Positions 17,058 to 26,603 of a DNA stretch of 64,000 nt are shown piece by piece. The translations under genes and the position numbers were made by a program. Under the pieces are notes generated by a model. That model was not told where the DNA came from, made no database searches, and worked only from the letters and a program-made list of their open reading frames with translations. Within the stretch, counting starts at the first letter, position 1, and the number at the start of each line of letters is the position of its first letter. This DNA comes from Rhizobium sp. R635 (GTDB lineage: Bacteria > Pseudomonadota > Alphaproteobacteria > Rhizobiales > Rhizobiaceae): positions 58,380 through 122,379 of the forward strand of contig NZ_LOKX01000010.1 in the NCBI RefSeq assembly GCF_002211285.1. Reading direction: 5' to 3'.

Positions 17058-18878
17058 TCAGAGAGCAGCCTTCGACTTTTCGAAACGCTTGCGGTCGTTG
17101 GCGTCGAGATACATCTTGCGCAGACGAATATTCTTCGGCGTCACTTCCATCAGCTCGTCGTCCTGGATCCAGGAAAGCGCACGATCAAGCGTCATGCGGA
17201 TCGGCGGCGTCAGCTTCACCGCTTCGTCCTTGCCCGCAGCGCGGATGTTGGTGAGCTGCTTGCCCTTCAGGACGTTCACTTCAAGATCGTTGTCGCGCGA
17301 GTGGATGCCGATGATCATACCGGCATAGACCTTTTCGCCCGGCTCGATGATCATCGGGCCGCGATCCTCCAAATTGAACATCGCATAGGCGACGGCTTCG
17401 CCGGCAGCGTTGGCGAGAAGCACGCCGTTGACGCGGCCACCGATCACACCCTTGTAGGGCTGGTAGTCGTGGAACAGGCGGTTCATGATCGCCGTGCCGC
17501 GCGTATCCGTCAGCAGTTCCGACTGGTAGCCGATCAGGCCGCGCGTCGGTGCGTAGAAACGCAGGCGAAGACGGTTGCCGCCCGACGGACGCAGCTCGAC
17601 CATTTCGGCCTTGCGCTCGGACATCTTCTGCACGACGACACCGGAATGTTCTTCGTCGACGTCGATGACGACTTCTTCGATCGGCTCCAGAAGCTGACCG
17701 CTTTCATCCTTGTGCATCACGACGCGCGGGCGTGACACGGCAAGCTCGAAACCTTCACGACGCATGGTCTCGATGAGAACGGCGAGCTGAAGTTCGCCGC
17801 GGCCGGACACGTAGAACGAATCCTTGCCTTCGGCTTCTTCGATCTTCAGGGCGACGTTGCCTTCGGCTTCCTTGAACAGACGATCGCGGATGACGCGTGA
17901 GGTCACCTTGTCGCCTTCGGTGCCGGCCAGCGGGCTGTCGTTGACGATGAAGGACATGGTCACCGTCGGCGGATCGATCGGCTGCGCCTTCATGGCTTCC
18001 GAGACGGACGGATCGCAGAATGTGTCTGCGACAGTGCCCTTGGAAAGACCGGCGATCGCGACGATGTCGCCCGCGTGCGCTTCGTCGATCGCTGTGCGCT
18101 CGATACCGCGGAAGGCGAGGATCTTGGAGATTCGGCCAGTTTCGATCAGCTTGCCATCCTGGCCGAGAACCTTGACGGCCTGGTTCGGCTTGATCGAGCC
18201 CGAGGCGATACGGCCGGTGATGATACGGCCGAGGAAGGGGTTGGCTTCGAGGATGGTGCCGATCATGCGGAACGGGCCTTCTTCGACAGTCGGCTCCGGA
18301 ACGTGCTTGAGCACCAGGTCGAGAAGCGGAGCAAGACCCTCATCCTTCGGGCCTTCCGGATTGACGTTCATCCAGCCGTCGCGGCCCGAACCGTACATGA
18401 TCGGGAAGTCGAGCTGTTCGTCGGTCGCGTCGAGATTTGCAAAGAGGTCGAAGACTTCGTTGATGACTTCTTCATGGCGGCCGTCCGGACGGTCGATCTT
18501 GTTGATCGCGACGATCGGGCGAAGGCCGACCTTCAGCGCCTTGGAGACGACGAACTTGGTCTGCGGCATCGGTCCTTCGGAGGAATCGACCAGAACGATC
18601 GCGCCATCTACCATCGAGAGAATGCGCTCGACCTCACCGCCGAAGTCGGCGTGGCCGGGGGTGTCGACGATGTTGATGCGGACACCTTTCCATTCCACCG
18701 AGGTCGCCTTGGCGAGAATGGTGATGCCGCGTTCCTTTTCAAGGTCGTTCGAGTCCATCACGCGTTCTGCAACGCGCTGGTTCTCGCGGAACGAGCCGGA
18801 CTGTTTCAGAAGCTCGTCAACGAGGGTCGTTTTGCCATGGTCAACGTGCGCGATGATCGCGATGTTGCGAAGTGCCAT
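17058..18878 (-). CDS. typA: Translational GTPase TypA/BipA
   Basis: A ribosome-associated GTPase of 606 residues involved in 50S assembly and stress adaptation. G-domain motifs: G1 AHVDHGKTTL near residue 10, G2 region ERGITI, G3 DTPGHADFGGEV, and G4 NKIDRP. EF-G-like domains III and V follow, with the BipA-specific C-terminal domain containing KGKQLTNIRAAGKDEAV and RIRLRKMYLD-like sequence. Monocistronic; a RIME-type repeat and an intrinsic terminator follow it. Confidence 0.98.
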   Translation of the reverse strand: MALRNIAIIAHVDHGKTTLVDELLKQSGSFRENQRVAERVMDSNDLEKERGITILAKATSVEWKGVRINIVDTPGHADFGGEVERILSMVDGAIVLVDSSEGPMPQTKFVVSKALKVGLRPIVAINKIDRPDGRHEEVINEVFDLFANLDATDEQLDFPIMYGSGRDGWMNVNPEGPKDEGLAPLLDLVLKHVPEPTVEEGPFRMIGTILEANPFLGRIITGRIASGSIKPNQAVKVLGQDGKLIETGRISKILAFRGIERTAIDEAHAGDIVAIAGLSKGTVADTFCDPSVSEAMKAQPIDPPTVTMSFIVNDSPLAGTEGDKVTSRVIRDRLFKEAEGNVALKIEEAEGKDSFYVSGRGELQLAVLIETMRREGFELAVSRPRVVMHKDESGQLLEPIEEVVIDVDEEHSGVVVQKMSERKAEMVELRPSGGNRLRLRFYAPTRGLIGYQSELLTDTRGTAIMNRLFHDYQPYKGVIGGRVNGVLLANAAGEAVAYAMFNLEDRGPMIIEPGEKVYAGMIIGIHSRDNDLEVNVLKGKQLTNIRAAGKDEAVKLTPPIRMTLDRALSWIQDDELMEVTPKNIRLRKMYLDANDRKRFEKSKAAL

Positions 18879-18989
18879 TTGTCATAATCTCTGAGGCTGG
18901 GGCGCTACGCCAAGTGGACGCGCCATTTACGTTTGGCGCGCTCTTACCGGTTTTTTCGCGATTGCGAAAGGGGGTGGCACGCGAAAGCT

Positions 18990-19013
18990 GCGGCATGGTT
19001 GCCACCATGCCGC
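18990..19013 (-). terminator. Probable terminator after the M3 oligopeptidase gene
   Basis: Perfect 10-base arms GCGGCATGGT (18990-18999) and ACCATGCCGC (19004-19013) with a four-base loop, just past the oligopeptidase stop. The T-run on the minus strand is short (AGCTTTC), so efficiency is uncertain. Confidence 0.55.
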
Positions 19014-19037
19014 TTTGCTCCATGTCATCAAACTGTC

Positions 19038-21125
19038 TTAAGCGTCGCTGCCTGTCAATTCCTCGAAGGTCGCAAGCCCCTTCTTGACCAGCATCGCATC
19101 CGGGCTCGGCAACTTGCCGCGGAAGGCCTTGTAGGCATCCTCGGGATCGACCGAGCCGCCGGTGGAGTAGATGTTTTCCCTGAGTTTGCGCGCCATTTCG
19201 CCGTTGAAGGCGTCTCCCGTCTCCTCGAAGGCGGCAAAGGCGTCGGCATCGAGCACCTCGGACCACATGTAGGAGTAATAGCCGGCCGAATAGCCGCCGG
19301 AGAAGATGTGCTGGAAATGCGGGGTGGCATGCCGCATGACGATCGATTTCGGCATGCCGATCTCGGCCAGCACCTCGGCCTGCACCGCCATCGGGTCCTC
19401 GACGGTCTCCCGCGTGTGAAACGCCATGTCGACCAACGCCGAGGAGGTGAACTCGACCGTATTGAAGCCGGCATTGAAGGTGCGCGCCGCCAGCACCTTG
19501 TCGAGCAGGACCTGCGGCATCGGCTCGCCAGTTTCGAAATGCACGGCATATTGCTTGAGGATGGCGGGAACCGTCAGCCAGTGCTCGTAAAGCTGCGAGG
19601 GCAGTTCGACGAAATCGCGCGATACGCCGGTGCCTGAAACGGAGGGGTAAGTGACATTAGACAGCATGCCGTGCAGCGCATGGCCGAATTCGTGGAACAG
19701 CGTGCGGGCATCGTCGAGCGACAGCAGCGCCGGCTTGCCTTCGGCCGGCTTGGCGAAATTGCAGACATTATAGATGATCGGCAACTCGCCGTGGCGGCCG
19801 TTCTTGAGCTCCAGCCTGTGCTGCGATTGCAGCGAGCTCATCCAGGCACCTGAGCGCTTCGAACTGCGGGCGAAATAATCGCCGAGGAAGAGCGCGACCA
19901 GCCTGTCGTCGCGATCCCTGATTTCGAAGACCCTGACATCCGGGTGATAGGCCGGCACGCCCTTTTTCTCCACGGCACGGATGCCGAACAGCCGGCCCGC
20001 CACGTCGAAGCAGGCATCGATGATTTTTTCGAGCTGCAAATAGGGCTTGAGTTCGGCCTCGGAGAAATCGAACTTCCGCGCCCGGATCTTTTCGGCGTAG
20101 TGGCGCCAGTCCCAGGGCATCACCTCATGGTTCCGGCCCTCCTCGGCGATCAGCGCCGCAATGTCGATCTCTTCCTCGCCGGCGCGTTTCACCGCCCGCG
20201 CCCAGACGGCCTTCAATAGGCCGTTCACCGCATCGGCCGTCTTGGCCATCGTGTTGTCGAGCTTCAGCTCGGCGAAATTGCCATGGCCGAGCAGCCTCGC
20301 CACCTCATGCCGTAAGGCCAGCGTTTCCTTGATGACGGCGCGATTGTCCGTCGTCCCGCCATTTGCGCCGCGCGCCACCCATGCCTTGAAAGCCTGCTCG
20401 CGCAGATCACGGCGTTCCGAGAAGGTCAGGAACGGCTCGATGATCGAGCGGGACAGCGTCACGGCATATTTACCCTCCTCGCCGCGCTCGCGTGCCGCCG
20501 CAGCCATTGCGTCGCGCAGGAATTCCGGCAGTCCGTCGAGCTCCGCGCCCTCGGAAAGCGTCAGCGCCCAGGCCGTCTCGTCGGCCAGCACGTTCTGGCC
20601 GAATTGCGTGCCGAGGCCGGCGAGCTTTTCATTGATCGCTGCAAGCTTTTCCTGTTCGGCCTTTTCAAGCTTGGCGCCCGACTTGACGAAACCTTTCCAA
20701 TGGCGTTCCAGCACGCGCGTCTGTTCGAGCGTCAGGCCAAGGCTCTTGCGGTTTTCCCAGAGCGTATCGATGCGGGCAAAAAGCGCGGCATTCATGCCGA
20801 TCTTCGAATAGTGGCGCGACATCTTCGGCGAGATCTCCCGCTCCAGCGCCTGGATGACGTCATTGGTATGGGCGCCTGCCCTGTTCCAGAACAGCGCCGA
20901 GACGCGCGACAGCGCATCTCCCGCTATCTCCAGCGCCACGACCGTATTCTCGAATGTCGGCGCATCGGCATTTCCGGCGATCTCGTCGATCTCCCTTTCA
21001 TGCTCGGCAAGCGCCGCCTCGAAAGCGGCGGCAAAATCGCCGTCGTTCAACGCATCGAAACGCGGCAGGCCGTGAAGGCCGTCCCATTTGACCAGCGCCG
21101 GATTGAAATCATGGGAAGAGGGCAT
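19038..21125 (-). CDS. M3 family metallopeptidase (oligopeptidase A / peptidyl-dipeptidase Dcp-like)
   Basis: Zinc oligopeptidase of 695 residues, probably cytoplasmic, degrading short peptides. The zinc motif HEFGH is in LFHEFGHALHG near residue 490, with the third ligand glutamate downstream. The start ATG at 21123-21125 has AAGGA seven bases upstream. An open frame further 5' adds 31 residues without family character. Whether the activity is Dcp-like or OpdA-like cannot be settled by eye. Monocistronic. Confidence 0.93.
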   Translation of the reverse strand: MPSSHDFNPALVKWDGLHGLPRFDALNDGDFAAAFEAALAEHEREIDEIAGNADAPTFENTVVALEIAGDALSRVSALFWNRAGAHTNDVIQALEREISPKMSRHYSKIGMNAALFARIDTLWENRKSLGLTLEQTRVLERHWKGFVKSGAKLEKAEQEKLAAINEKLAGLGTQFGQNVLADETAWALTLSEGAELDGLPEFLRDAMAAAARERGEEGKYAVTLSRSIIEPFLTFSERRDLREQAFKAWVARGANGGTTDNRAVIKETLALRHEVARLLGHGNFAELKLDNTMAKTADAVNGLLKAVWARAVKRAGEEEIDIAALIAEEGRNHEVMPWDWRHYAEKIRARKFDFSEAELKPYLQLEKIIDACFDVAGRLFGIRAVEKKGVPAYHPDVRVFEIRDRDDRLVALFLGDYFARSSKRSGAWMSSLQSQHRLELKNGRHGELPIIYNVCNFAKPAEGKPALLSLDDARTLFHEFGHALHGMLSNVTYPSVSGTGVSRDFVELPSQLYEHWLTVPAILKQYAVHFETGEPMPQVLLDKVLAARTFNAGFNTVEFTSSALVDMAFHTRETVEDPMAVQAEVLAEIGMPKSIVMRHATPHFQHIFSGGYSAGYYSYMWSEVLDADAFAAFEETGDAFNGEMARKLRENIYSTGGSVDPEDAYKAFRGKLPSPDAMLVKKGLATFEELTGSDA

Positions 21126-21220
21126 CGGAGAATCCTTTTTGGCATGCGAATGGATGGTCAATATAGGAGAGCAACCGCAGAATTGGTATGTCGCCGGCAA
21201 TGGCCTTTTGTCTCGCACGC

Positions 21221-21274
21221 CAAATCTGGCGGGCGCGCGCCAAATCCGGTGGACATCACAAAAATCTGGTGGAC
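21221..21274. repeat. Three direct repeats at 20-base spacing
   Basis: Near-identical 14-base units start at 21221 (CAAATCTGGCGGGC), 21241 (CAAATCCGGTGGAC) and 21261 (AAAATCTGGTGGAC). The spacing is exactly 20 bases, about two helical turns. They lie between the divergent oligopeptidase and the 21374 gene, just upstream of a CtrA-type box. They may be an operator array; no known regulator is recognised. Confidence 0.55.
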
Positions 21275-21293
21275 AAAATTTGACTCACGAAAA

Positions 21294-21309
21294 TTAACCA
21301 TTTGTTAAC
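21294..21309 (+). promoter_or_regulatory. CtrA-type box TTAA-N7-TTAAC
   Basis: TTAACCATTTGTTAAC matches TTAA-N7-TTAA(C) exactly and lies 65 bases before the ATG at 21374, a distance that suits a CtrA-activated promoter. It differs from the 3649 box by one base and has the same downstream GATTG. Confidence 0.65.
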
Positions 21310-21373
21310 GATTGACGCGAATCGGACGCAAGCGCTAGTTTCCCGGTGTTCTTCTTGTAAGGGGACATGCGCC

Positions 21374-21805
21374 ATGGAAATTTTTTCTGTGCGGTCTTCT
21401 CAGAGTTTGCTATTTAAAAACAATCCTAATAACGCAAAAAGTTCGAAGACCTCTGATATTGAAATCGAGACCAGAGCTCCGGCCCCGGCCTCGTTCCAGA
21501 TCGAAGACGACCTTGATGACGGGCTCGATTTTACCGCGGTCAGCCCTGGAGAATTGCGCAATTACGCGCGCCAAAGCTTCGACAGCGGCCTGATCGACCA
21601 GAATACCTATGCCGCGATTTCCGAACCGCTGCCGATGCATGCGATCGATCCACTCGGCAATCTCATCGATCTCTCCAGCGTCACCGACGGCACGAGCTTC
21701 AATTTCCTCGATTATTATAAGGACCAGCTCCAGATCGCCATGTCGATCGGCGATGCGGGCGAAGTTCAGACGCTGAAATCGATCGTCAATTTTTTGGATA
21801 GCTGA
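21374..21805 (+). CDS. Conserved hypothetical protein with upstream CtrA-type box
   Basis: A 143-residue protein without recognised domain. The N-terminal 45 residues are polar and Ser/Asn/Pro-rich, probably disordered. The C-terminal half looks folded: FDSGLIDQNTYAAISEPLPM, then SVTDGTSFNFLDYYKDQLQI and a final amphipathic helix. No signal peptide or membrane helix. The ATG at 21374 is the first in-frame ATG after the putative promoter; an AGGGG lies about ten bases upstream. The perfect CtrA-type box suggests cell-cycle or motility-linked expression. This is inference only. Confidence 0.75.
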   Translation: MEIFSVRSSQSLLFKNNPNNAKSSKTSDIEIETRAPAPASFQIEDDLDDGLDFTAVSPGELRNYARQSFDSGLIDQNTYAAISEPLPMHAIDPLGNLIDLSSVTDGTSFNFLDYYKDQLQIAMSIGDAGEVQTLKSIVNFLDS

Positions 21806-21807
21806 TC

Positions 21808-21846
21808 AGAGCACGATACCGAAAAGTGTCAGCGGTATCATGCTCT
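21808..21846. repeat. Short palindromic repeat (RIME-like half element)
   Basis: Imperfect palindrome AGAGC-acGATACCG ... CGGTATC-atGCTCT starting right after the 21374 gene stop. Its ends and central AAAAGTGT match the style of the elements at 16943 and 33956. It may double as a 3' hairpin for either convergent gene. Confidence 0.6.
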
Positions 21847-21856
21847 CGGTTCCAGG

Positions 21857-22498
21857 TCAGGCCCTGCGCCAGCCGAGCAGGCCGGGCGTCGCGTGCCAGA
21901 GCGCCTGAACGGCAAACCCCATGAAGAGCACGCCTGAGGTGCGCACGATCAGCCGCTCATGCGCGCGGTAGAAGCGGCGTACCGCACCCGCGCCGATGAT
22001 GCCGATCAGGATGATGTCGGCGGTCACGAAACCCACGAACGACACGCCGAGAAGCACCGGCAGCGCCTCGAAATCGAGCGCGCCGGCCGAGCCTGCGACC
22101 AGCGCGGTGAAGGTGGCGAGAGCGACCGGATAACCCTTCGGATTGGTGACTCCGAAAATCAGGCCGCGGCGAAACGGCCGTTCGACCATCACGAGCGCCT
22201 GCCCGTCCGCTTTCGGCTTGGCATTGACGGCGCTCCAGCCGATCCAGGCGAGATAGAAGCCGCAGGCGAGGCCGAGCAGATCGAAGACGAAGGTTCCGAT
22301 CGTCTTCGCCCCAACGATCGCGATCAGCGCCAGCGACGACCAGATGATATCCCCGACCAGATGCCCCATCATGAAGAAGGCGCCGGCCTTGCGCCCCTGC
22401 CCGGCGCCGATGCCGAGCAGTTGCAGGAAAGCGGGTCCGGGGATGAGCACGTAGAAGAGCGCCGCCAGGAAGGCGCCGAAGAGCAGGGACTGCGTCAT
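21857..22498 (-). CDS. LysE/RhtB family translocator
   Basis: A 213-residue inner-membrane exporter of the LysE superfamily, with about six membrane helices. The N-terminal LFYVLIPGPAFLQLLGIGAGQGRKAG segment (residues 15-40) contains the conserved PGP and G-x-x-x-G motifs. GVTNPKGYPVALATF near residue 135 is the second-half NPK motif. It probably exports amino acids or related compounds; the substrate is unknown. Convergent with the 21374 gene. A second, more distant LysE gene is at 26604. Confidence 0.92.
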   Translation of the reverse strand: MTQSLLFGAFLAALFYVLIPGPAFLQLLGIGAGQGRKAGAFFMMGHLVGDIIWSSLALIAIVGAKTIGTFVFDLLGLACGFYLAWIGWSAVNAKPKADGQALVMVERPFRRGLIFGVTNPKGYPVALATFTALVAGSAGALDFEALPVLLGVSFVGFVTADIILIGIIGAGAVRRFYRAHERLIVRTSGVLFMGFAVQALWHATPGLLGWRRA

Positions 22499-22712
22499 GG
22501 AAATGCTCCGGAGGATGATTGCGGCAGACTAAGCGATCACGAACGTCCGTCAAGAGTAGTTGCACTGCATGAGACGTGGAACCAGATCTGCCGGAGCGGC
22601 CTCCGGCCCGCAACGCCGCGCCGGACGGGAAGCGAGCGGCATCCGCGCTACAGATTTCTATTGGAAAATTCCCATGTTATGATGCCGGTATCGGCGTCAT
22701 CCGCCGCAGGTT

Positions 22713-24140
22713 ATGCGCACAGAGACTTGTCTGATGAGCGAAGTGGACGTGCTTTTTACCACATTGCGACAGGCAGCCGACCCGAAGACGGTCGATTGCA
22801 TCGAAAACGTGGTCTTGCGTGGTTTGGATCGCGATCTCAATCGCATCAATGCGCTCGCCTTCGCCGAGAAGCACAATCTCGACGAAGAGAAAACGATCGC
22901 AGCACTTCTCCATGCTGCGCGCATGGGCGCGTTCGAGATGACCTGGAATGTCCTTTGTCCAGGATGCGGCGGCGTCCTGGACAGCGGCGCAACCCTCAAA
23001 GGGGTCGTCCAGGACACCTACCATTGCGCGCTCTGCGCGGCCGGATATGAACCGACCCTCGACGAAATGGTCGAGGTAACGTTCACGGTCAGTCCACGCG
23101 TGCGCAGGATTGCCGCCCACGAGCCCGATCTGCTGCCTCCGCTCGAATATTACCGCCAAATCTTCTTCAGCTCCGGGATCGACCTGCCGGAGAACCTGGA
23201 AGCGAAATTCGCACGCATCATGCTGGAGATCATCGAGCTGGCGCCGGGCGAGAAGGCTTTCGTCTCACTGCAACTGCCGGCGCAATTCGTCATCATCTTC
23301 GATGCGGTCACACACTCGGCACAGTTCATCGACGTGAAGGGCGAACCGACCGACGAACGTCAAAACCTCTCGATGGTCATCAGCCGGGGGCATGCGCTGA
23401 ACGAGACGCTGACGCTGCGTCCCGGCTTGCTGCGGCTCACCCTCGAGAACCACACCGATCGCCGAGTCGTGCCGAACGTCTGCATAGCAGGAGATGATCT
23501 ACACGAACTGCTCGGCCGCAGACGGCCTTTTCTGACGGCCAAGCGCCTGCTGACGAACCAGAGTTTCCGGGATATTTATCGGACCGATACTCTCGACGTC
23601 GACCAGCGCCTCAAGATCACCAGCCTGACTTTCCTCTTCACCGACTTGAGGGGCTCGACCGCTCTTTACGAGCGCGTCGGAGATCTCGCCGCCTTCGATC
23701 TGGTGCGGGCGCATTTCCGCGTTCTTCATGAAATCGTCGCCACGGAGGCCGGAGCGGTCGTCAAGACCATAGGCGACGCCGTGATGGCGACCTTTCCGAG
23801 GCCGGACCGCGCGGTGGCGGCCGCCTTGCGGATGCGGGAAGCAATGCTCCGGCTGAATGCCGAACACGGCAGCGACGATCTTCTCCTGAAGATCGGCATC
23901 CATGAGGGGCCATGCCTCGCGGTCAACCTGAACGATCGGCAGGACTATTTCGGCCAGACCGTCAACATCGCCTCCCGCGTCCAGGGCCTTGCCGATCCCA
24001 ATGTGATCATGACGACGGAGGCGATTGTCGGGGACGCCCGGGTTTCGGAGATCCTGCATAACGGCGGCATCTCATCGGCCTCCCGGATGGCCGAGCTTCA
24101 AGGCATCGGAAGAGAAGTGAGAATCTTCGCCTTGTCGTAA
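22713..24140 (+). CDS. Class III adenylate/guanylate cyclase with N-terminal DUF5939-like region
   Basis: A 475-residue soluble protein ending in a class III cyclase domain (about residues 305-440). The metal-binding aspartates are in FLFTDLRGST and KTIGDAVMATF. The transition-state region is GQTVNIASRVQ, with Asn and Arg present. The N-terminal 290 residues resemble the DUF5939 regulatory region and carry a zinc-ribbon-like pair CPGCGG and CALCAAGYE (about residues 88-115). No membrane helices. An alternative start is MSEVDVLF at 22734. It probably makes cAMP; the signal sensed is unknown. Stand-alone gene, convergent with argG. Confidence 0.88.
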   Translation: MRTETCLMSEVDVLFTTLRQAADPKTVDCIENVVLRGLDRDLNRINALAFAEKHNLDEEKTIAALLHAARMGAFEMTWNVLCPGCGGVLDSGATLKGVVQDTYHCALCAAGYEPTLDEMVEVTFTVSPRVRRIAAHEPDLLPPLEYYRQIFFSSGIDLPENLEAKFARIMLEIIELAPGEKAFVSLQLPAQFVIIFDAVTHSAQFIDVKGEPTDERQNLSMVISRGHALNETLTLRPGLLRLTLENHTDRRVVPNVCIAGDDLHELLGRRRPFLTAKRLLTNQSFRDIYRTDTLDVDQRLKITSLTFLFTDLRGSTALYERVGDLAAFDLVRAHFRVLHEIVATEAGAVVKTIGDAVMATFPRPDRAVAAALRMREAMLRLNAEHGSDDLLLKIGIHEGPCLAVNLNDRQDYFGQTVNIASRVQGLADPNVIMTTEAIVGDARVSEILHNGGISSASRMAELQGIGREVRIFALS

Positions 24141-24207
24141 GCTGCACTCGCTCCTCGGCGCCAAGCAGACTGGGCAGCAGCACTGCTGCCATGGCACCTC
24201 AGCTCAC

Positions 24208-24241
24208 AAAAAAGCCCGCACGGCACAAATGCCGGCGGGCT
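24208..24241 (-). terminator. Rho-independent terminator of argG
   Basis: Stem AGCCCGC-a-CGGCA with TGCCG-g-CGGGCT around a CAAA loop (24213-24241). On the minus strand it ends in six T (complement of 24208-24213). It may also slow readthrough from the convergent cyclase gene. Confidence 0.85.
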
Positions 24242-24267
24242 CATATTCGTTCAAGCGCGAAGCAGGA

Positions 24268-25491
24268 TTACTTCGCGAGGTTCCGCTTGCCGAGCGTGCG
24301 CAGGCGCAGCGCGTTGAGCTTGATGAAGCCGGCCGCATCCTTCTGGTCGTAGGCGCCCTGGTCGTCCTCGAAGGTAACGAGCTTGTCGGAATAGAGCGAC
24401 TTGGCACTCTCGCGGCCGATGACCATGACGTTGCCCTTGTAGAGCTTCAGCGTCACTTCACCTTCGACATGCTCCTGGCTCTTGTCGATCAGCGCCTGCA
24501 GCATCTCGCGCTCCGGCGAGAACCAGAAGCCGTAATAGATCAGCTCGGCGTAGCGCGGCATGATCTCGTCCTTGAGATGGGCCGCTCCGCGGTCGAGGGT
24601 GATCGATTCAATGGCGCGGTGCGCCGAAAGGAGGATCGTGCCGCCCGGCGTTTCATAAACGCCGCGCGACTTCATGCCGACGAAGCGGTTTTCGACGAGG
24701 TCGAGGCGGCCGATACCATTGTCGCGGCCGTAATTATTGAGCGTGGCGAGCAGCGTGGCCGGGGACATCTCGACACCATTGATCGACACGGCATCGCCCT
24801 TGCGGAAGCCGACCTTGATGGTTGTCGCCTTGTCGGGGGCCGCTTCCGGCGAGATCGTGCGCATATGCACATATTCAGGAGCTTCCTGCGCCGGATCTTC
24901 GAGAACCTTGCCCTCGGAAGAAGAGTGCAGCAGGTTGGCGTCGACGGAGAAGGGAGCCTCGCCCTTCTTGTCCTTGGCGACCGGGATCTGATGCTGCTCG
25001 GCAAAAGCGAGCAGATCGGTGCGGCTCTTGAAGGACCAATCACGCCACGGCGCGATGATCTTGATATCGGGGTTCAAGGCATAGGCGGAAAGCTCGAAAC
25101 GGACCTGGTCGTTGCCCTTGCCGGTCGCACCATGGGCGATCGCGTCCGCGCCGGTCTTGCGGGCGATATCGATCAGATGCTTGGAAATCAGCGGACGGGC
25201 GATCGAGGTGCCCAAGAGATAGACGCCCTCGTAGACGGCATTGGCGCGGAACATCGGGAAGACGAAATCGCGCACGAATTCCTCGCGCACGTCCTCGATG
25301 TAGATCTCCTTGATGCCGAGCATCTCGGCCTTCTTGCGCGCCGGCTCCAGCTCTTCGCCCTGGCCGAGATCGGCGGTGAAGGTGACGACTTCGGCGCCGA
25401 GCTCCGTCTGCAGCCACTTCAGGATGATCGAGGTGTCGAGGCCGCCGGAATAGGCGAGCACGACTTTCTTCACGTCTTTGTATGATGCCAT
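24268..25491 (-). CDS. argG: Argininosuccinate synthase
   Basis: Condenses citrulline and aspartate with ATP to argininosuccinate in arginine synthesis. It has 407 residues from the ATG at 25489-25491 ([21 protein letters not shown]). The ATP pyrophosphatase loop [10 protein letters not shown] is present near residue 13. Other family segments are [17 protein letters not shown] and [17 protein letters not shown] longer in-frame 5' extension has no family sequence. A strong terminator follows. Confidence 0.98.
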   Translation of the reverse strand: MASYKDVKKVVLAYSGGLDTSIILKWLQTELGAEVVTFTADLGQGEELEPARKKAEMLGIKEIYIEDVREEFVRDFVFPMFRANAVYEGVYLLGTSIARPLISKHLIDIARKTGADAIAHGATGKGNDQVRFELSAYALNPDIKIIAPWRDWSFKSRTDLLAFAEQHQIPVAKDKKGEAPFSVDANLLHSSSEGKVLEDPAQEAPEYVHMRTISPEAAPDKATTIKVGFRKGDAVSINGVEMSPATLLATLNNYGRDNGIGRLDLVENRFVGMKSRGVYETPGGTILLSAHRAIESITLDRGAAHLKDEIMPRYAELIYYGFWFSPEREMLQALIDKSQEHVEGEVTLKLYKGNVMVIGRESAKSLYSDKLVTFEDDQGAYDQKDAAGFIKLNALRLRTLGKRNLAK

Positions 25492-25668
25492 GGTGATGAG
25501 GTCCGTTACATAAAGGCCGGCGAAAACCCGGTGTCGCGGCACTTTTAGCGAGATTGGCGCGTGACGCAAGGGCAAGTGCTGCGGCTGACGGCGCCGATAC
25601 CGTTTGACAGTCCGAAAGCGGAGCCCATATTCGCCAACGTCCGAACAATGATCGAGGAGGGGCTCCCC

Positions 25669-26520
25669 GTGACGAATATTCAAGACATTTTCAAGAAATC
25701 CAATGTTGCAGTCGTCACCGGCGGCGCTTCCGGCATCGGCTTTGCCGCGGCGAAATATTTCGCCGAGCGCGGCATGAGCGTCGTCATCGCCGATCTCGGC
25801 GGCGACCGGCTGGCGAACGCCGCCGACGAACTCAAGGCCATTTCAGGCGAGGAAAATGTGATGGCGGTCGAGACCGACGTCGCAAGCCGCGACTCGCTGG
25901 AAGCGCTCGAACGCGCGGTGCTCCAGCGTTTCGGCCGCGTGCACGTGCTGATGAACAATGCCGGCATCGGCCCGGAAACCTCGATCTTCAGCCCGCAGGC
26001 GAACTGGGACCATATCTTCGCCGTCAACCTGATGGGCGTCATAAACGGCACGCGCACCTTCGGCCCGAAGATGCTGTCGCATGGCGAGCCCGGCCTCATC
26101 ATCAACACCGGCTCCAAGCAGGGCATCACCACGCCGCCCGGCAATCCCGCCTACAATATCTCCAAATCAGGCGTGAAGGTCTTCACCGAGGCATTGGAGC
26201 ACGAGCTTCGCAACACCGAAGGCGCGAAGATCTCCGCGCATCTCCTGATCCCCGGCTTCGTCTTCACCGGCCTCACCCAGGGCGACCGCGCGGAAAAGCC
26301 GGCCGGCGCCTGGACGCCGGAGCAGACGGTCGATTTCATGATCGAAAGCCTCGCACGCGGCGATTTCTATATTCTCTGCCCCGACAACGACGTGGCCCGC
26401 CCGCTCGACGAACGCCGCATGGCATGGGCTGCCGGCGATATCATCGAGAACCGCCCGCCGCTGTCGCGCTGGCACAAGGACTATGCCGACAAGTTCAAGG
26501 CCTTTCTGGAACAGAAGTGA
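25669..26520 (+). CDS. SDR family NAD(P)-dependent oxidoreductase
   Basis: A 283-residue classical short-chain dehydrogenase. The cofactor motif TGGASGIG lies near residue 19, NNAG near residue 97, and the catalytic YNISK near residue 162 with the upstream serine in NTGSKQG. I chose the GTG start at 25669 because GAGGAGG sits eight bases upstream and the protein begins [19 protein letters not shown]. Earlier starts at 25648 and 25561 are possible. The substrate is unknown. Divergent from argG. Confidence 0.9.
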   Translation: MTNIQDIFKKSNVAVVTGGASGIGFAAAKYFAERGMSVVIADLGGDRLANAADELKAISGEENVMAVETDVASRDSLEALERAVLQRFGRVHVLMNNAGIGPETSIFSPQANWDHIFAVNLMGVINGTRTFGPKMLSHGEPGLIINTGSKQGITTPPGNPAYNISKSGVKVFTEALEHELRNTEGAKISAHLLIPGFVFTGLTQGDRAEKPAGAWTPEQTVDFMIESLARGDFYILCPDNDVARPLDERRMAWAAGDIIENRPPLSRWHKDYADKFKAFLEQK

Positions 26521-26603
26521 TCGGCGCCATCAGCAGGTTTGATTGGTAATTTTCTGACAGCCGCGTAAGAAATTACCGGTCTTTCCGGCTTTCAGAGCGT
26601 GCC

